Assembly: GCA_030667105.1 (NCBI GenBank)
Contig: DAOUWN010000093.1
Location: 1-7,462 of the forward strand
Source of the DNA: Deltaproteobacteria bacterium
GTDB taxonomy: Bacteria; Desulfobacterota; Desulfobacteria; C00003060
Reading direction: 5' to 3'
DNA length: 7,462 nucleotides
Shown here in pieces: positions 5,497-7,462 of this stretch. The position numbers and the translations under genes were made by a program. Numbering within the stretch: the first letter of the stretch is position 1; the number at the start of each line of letters is the position of its first letter. The notes under the pieces are model-generated. The model had not been told where the DNA came from and ran no database searches. It saw nothing but the letters and a program-made list of their open reading frames with translations.

Positions 5497-7413
5497 CTAT
5501 TTCCTGTCCTTAAGCCTGTCCGGGCTCAGGATCACTGTCTGGGCCAAAAAGTCGTCTTCTTCAGATTTGTCTTCGGCCTTCTTGGAAACCTCTGAGACTC
5601 CTTGCTCTTTTTTCAAGGCAGTGTCCTTTCTAGGGACATCAATACGGCCTGACTGAGGTGTCTCAGGGGTTCTGGCTGGATGTGCAGCCTTTTCCGAAGG
5701 CGAGATAATCACGGTTTCAGGCAGAGCCTCTTCTTTTGGGAAAGCAGGGGCTAACACATCTTTTTCCGGCGGAGCAGGCGGCGCCTCCTTTGTCATCTCT
5801 GAAGAAGAAATAATCACGGTCTCAGGCATGGGCTCTTCTTCCGGCTGAGGAGGCGCTGATACGTCCTGCCTGAAATCTTTAGCCGAAAGAATCACCGTCT
5901 CAAGGACCTCTGTCTCGTCTTGGGAGCCGTCAACTGCCTGGTCCGGCTCCTCCCCTGCTATTGTTGAAAGAATCACTGTTTTTTCTAATTCATCTTCAAT
6001 CTCAACTTTATCCTTTACTATTTCGCGCTGCTCCGCATCAATCTCCGCACGCCATCTCTCCGTAATGTTCACGAGGATGTCATGAATCGCCTCATTGTCT
6101 GGGGCATGCTCTTGTTGATCAACCGCGAGCGCTTGCCGGAGTTTCGGCTCTGCATGGCCAACCGTGACGGGGCCCTGCTGAAACAAGGTGGCTTTGACTT
6201 CTTCCCTCAGACTCTCCAGCTCTTGCCGGAATTCGTCTATCGACCATTTGGGATCCCCTCTCAGGCTGACATTCAACAAAGACCACCCCAAACCGAGGGA
6301 TTTCTCCCAAAGCCGCAGCCAGTCTTCGCCAAGAGTCTTTCCCATCCGGCTTTCCGGATTCCAGAAGATGTTTTCAGGTAAGCAAAAACTATTCCGCCCG
6401 CTTTCCGGAAGGTTTTCAACAGAGGCTTCATCGCGAGATGCCATCTTTTCCAAAGCTTGTTCCAAAGCCATATATATTTGTGAAACACCTTGTTTTTTAT
6501 TGACAAGAAGCGTGTAGAACCAGACAAGCCCCAGAAAATAGATGCCGTAAGATGGAGGAGATTGGGGAACAAAAGGCGCCTTGACGGCGCTTCCCCCCAC
6601 ATCCACAAGCCTGACCCTAAAATTCCAGAAAAAGGGCAGGAGACCACTCTGATCACTGACCTTTACCCAAATGCGATTTAGAGATAATCCGAGATCAGGA
6701 TATCTGTAAGTATCCAGTTCCGAAAAGACCGTTTGGGCAAGCTCGCCAAGGAAAGAGAGTTTCAAGTACAAAACTTCCAGGAAATATCTTTCGTCCGTAC
6801 TAAAGATAAAAGTCGCCTTGACCGGATCATCTCCTTTCAAGGCCTTAAGGCAACTGATCCTGCCCGGCTCTTGTTTCTCGGCAAGGTGTGCTTCCAGTTC
6901 TTCAAAGGAGGCCCCTGAGATAAGAGACAAAAAATCCGGTGCGTTAACGGACATGGCCTCAAAAATCAAAATGTGGAACGGATAAAAGGAAACCGGCACG
7001 ATTTTTGAGAGAGCCAGGCCATCAGCCCCGTAGCACTCCTGGTGGCTGGCGCATTTGGTACAGGGAAACTGGTCCAGGTGTTTTTTGCCTTCAGTCAGCT
7101 GACCGAATTCTTTAATTAAGTCCCACCGATCTTTCAGCATGGGCGGATCAGAACTCTCCAATGCGTGGATGAAAAAATCGGATTCACCCACCAAATCAAA
7201 ACACGAGGGACAGTACAAATAACGCTTAAGGGAGGTTGAATAAGGTTGGAGCCCAACACCAGTCAAGAGATGGTCATCGAAGCATTGTTGAAGAGGCGAT
7301 CCGCAGGTTGGGCACTGAGGGTGAAAGAAAATCCGCTCCTGGTTACAATAAAACAAGGACTGCAAAGATGACAGCCTTCCGTCTTTCTCGATTTGGTCGG
7401 ATAAGGCCACCAC
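5497..7413 (-). CDS. Uncharacterised cysteine-rich protein with a TVI(I/L)S-repeat tail, in T6SS operon; start uncertain
   Basis: I do not recognise this 638-residue protein. The N-terminus has a zinc-ribbon-like pair of CxxC motifs (C34/C37 and C68/C71, with C44 between), then CxxCx5C (C118, C121, C127). Residues about 130-400 look globular, with hydrophobic stretches such as 140-155, 258-272 and 289-304, and end in a helical, charged stretch. From about 412 on, the sequence is low-complexity, rich in Glu, Pro, Lys and Ser, probably disordered. It carries five copies of a threonine motif TVI(I/L)S at T479, T506, T532, T567 and T626, each preceded by acidic residues or Gln. No signal peptide is seen, so it is probably cytoplasmic. 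The GTG at 7413 (a second GTG follows at 7410) has AGAAGG about 4 nt upstream, but the frame stays open to the right edge, so the true start may lie outside. Its 4-nt spacing to the TagH-like gene implies a shared T6SS-related role. Confidence 0.8.
   Translation of the reverse strand: MVALSDQIEKDGRLSSLQSLFYCNQERIFFHPQCPTCGSPLQQCFDDHLLTGVGLQPYSTSLKRYLYCPSCFDLVGESDFFIHALESSDPPMLKDRWDLIKEFGQLTEGKKHLDQFPCTKCASHQECYGADGLALSKIVPVSFYPFHILIFEAMSVNAPDFLSLISGASFEELEAHLAEKQEPGRISCLKALKGDDPVKATFIFSTDERYFLEVLYLKLSFLGELAQTVFSELDTYRYPDLGLSLNRIWVKVSDQSGLLPFFWNFRVRLVDVGGSAVKAPFVPQSPPSYGIYFLGLVWFYTLLVNKKQGVSQIYMALEQALEKMASRDEASVENLPESGRNSFCLPENIFWNPESRMGKTLGEDWLRLWEKSLGLGWSLLNVSLRGDPKWSIDEFRQELESLREEVKATLFQQGPVTVGHAEPKLRQALAVDQQEHAPDNEAIHDILVNITERWRAEIDAEQREIVKDKVEIEDELEKTVILSTIAGEEPDQAVDGSQDETEVLETVILSAKDFRQDVSAPPQPEEEPMPETVIISSSEMTKEAPPAPPEKDVLAPAFPKEEALPETVIISPSEKAAHPARTPETPQSGRIDVPRKDTALKKEQGVSEVSKKAEDKSEEDDFLAQTVILSPDRLKDRK
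5536..5979 (-). repeat. Five TVI(I/L)S motifs in the C-terminal tail (candidate phosphothreonine docking sites)
   Basis: The threonine codons are at 5979-5977 (EKTVILS), 5898-5896 (LETVILS), 5820-5818 (PETVIIS), 5715-5713 (PETVIIS) and 5538-5536 (AQTVILS). Spacings are 27, 26, 35 and 59 residues. Each has Ile or Leu at +3 from the threonine and Ser at +4, and the residues around are acidic, proline-rich and variable. The motif is thus conserved against a divergent background, which points to selection on the short motif. Ile/Leu at +3 is a known FHA-domain preference for phosphothreonine ligands; the application here is inference. Confidence 0.75.
5689..5865 (-). repeat. Internal tandem duplication, 105-nt period, inside the repeat tail
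   Basis: Two copies (5865-5794 and 5760-5689) encode residues 517-540 and 552-575. They share 16 of 24 residues on the pattern DVxAPxxPxEExxPETVIIS followed by xSE. At DNA level the core 30 nt at 5811-5840 and 5706-5735 match at 26 positions (direct repeats, exactly 105 nt apart). The duplication explains two of the five TVI motifs as recent copies; the other three are more diverged. Confidence 0.85.
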
Positions 7414-7462
7414 TGAACCTTCTTTGGCCTGGCCTGAATAAGACGAAAAAGCCCTTTGCCAG

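Noticed and set aside
5536..5979. ETVII motifs as TonB boxes (consensus ETVIV-like) with a TonB-like Pro/Glu tail
   Set aside because: TonB boxes occur singly near the N-terminus of exported outer-membrane receptors. Here the motif is repeated five times in a C-terminal tail of a protein without a visible signal peptide or barrel.
6502..6549. Hydrophobic stretch at residues 289-304 of the orphan protein as a transmembrane helix
   Set aside because: It is short and contains polar and glycine residues (YGIYFLGLVWFYTLLV); it fits a buried helix or strand of a globular domain equally well, so no membrane call is made.
6119..6656. Overlapping minus-strand ORFs in other frames (6119-6310, 6273-6656) and plus-strand ORFs (6082-6517)
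   Set aside because: They are frame shadows of the orphan protein gene, with no ribosome binding sites or plausible domains.

Overview
The window is a piece of a type VI secretion system (T6SS) gene cluster. All genes lie on the minus strand, so transcription runs from the right end to the left. Reading that way the order is: a large cysteine-containing orphan protein whose tail carries repeated TVI(I/L)S motifs (7413-5497, possibly starting beyond the right edge); a 243-residue helical protein resembling the C-terminal domain of the T6SS FHA protein TagH but without an FHA domain (5492-4761); tssJ (4747-4208); tssK (4203-2818); tssL/dotU (2815-2144); and the first 692 codons of tssM/icmF (2078 to the left edge). 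TssM is open through the window edge and I read it codon by codon; it has no frameshift.

Genes are packed 2 to 13 nt apart with good ribosome binding sites, except for a 65-nt gap before tssM. No promoter or terminator is visible, so the window looks like the interior of one operon. No stretch over 300 bases lacks a gene. TssJ (outer-membrane lipoprotein), TssL and TssM (inner membrane) form the trans-envelope complex of a contractile T6SS, and TssK connects the baseplate to it.

The order (TagH-like)-tssJ-tssK-tssL-tssM is the usual arrangement in Proteobacteria-type T6SS clusters. The mid-range base composition, divergent proteins and unusual accessory genes make me suspect a deltaproteobacterium (Desulfobacterota or a relative), but this is inference only.

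The least ordinary part is the right third. An FHA-less TagH-like protein sits 4 nt downstream of an orphan protein whose disordered tail holds five threonine motifs fitting the pThr-x-x-Ile/Leu pattern recognised by FHA domains. This suggests a variant threonine-phosphorylation control module for the T6SS, in which the usual FHA protein has been split or replaced. That is a hypothesis from sequence pattern and gene context.
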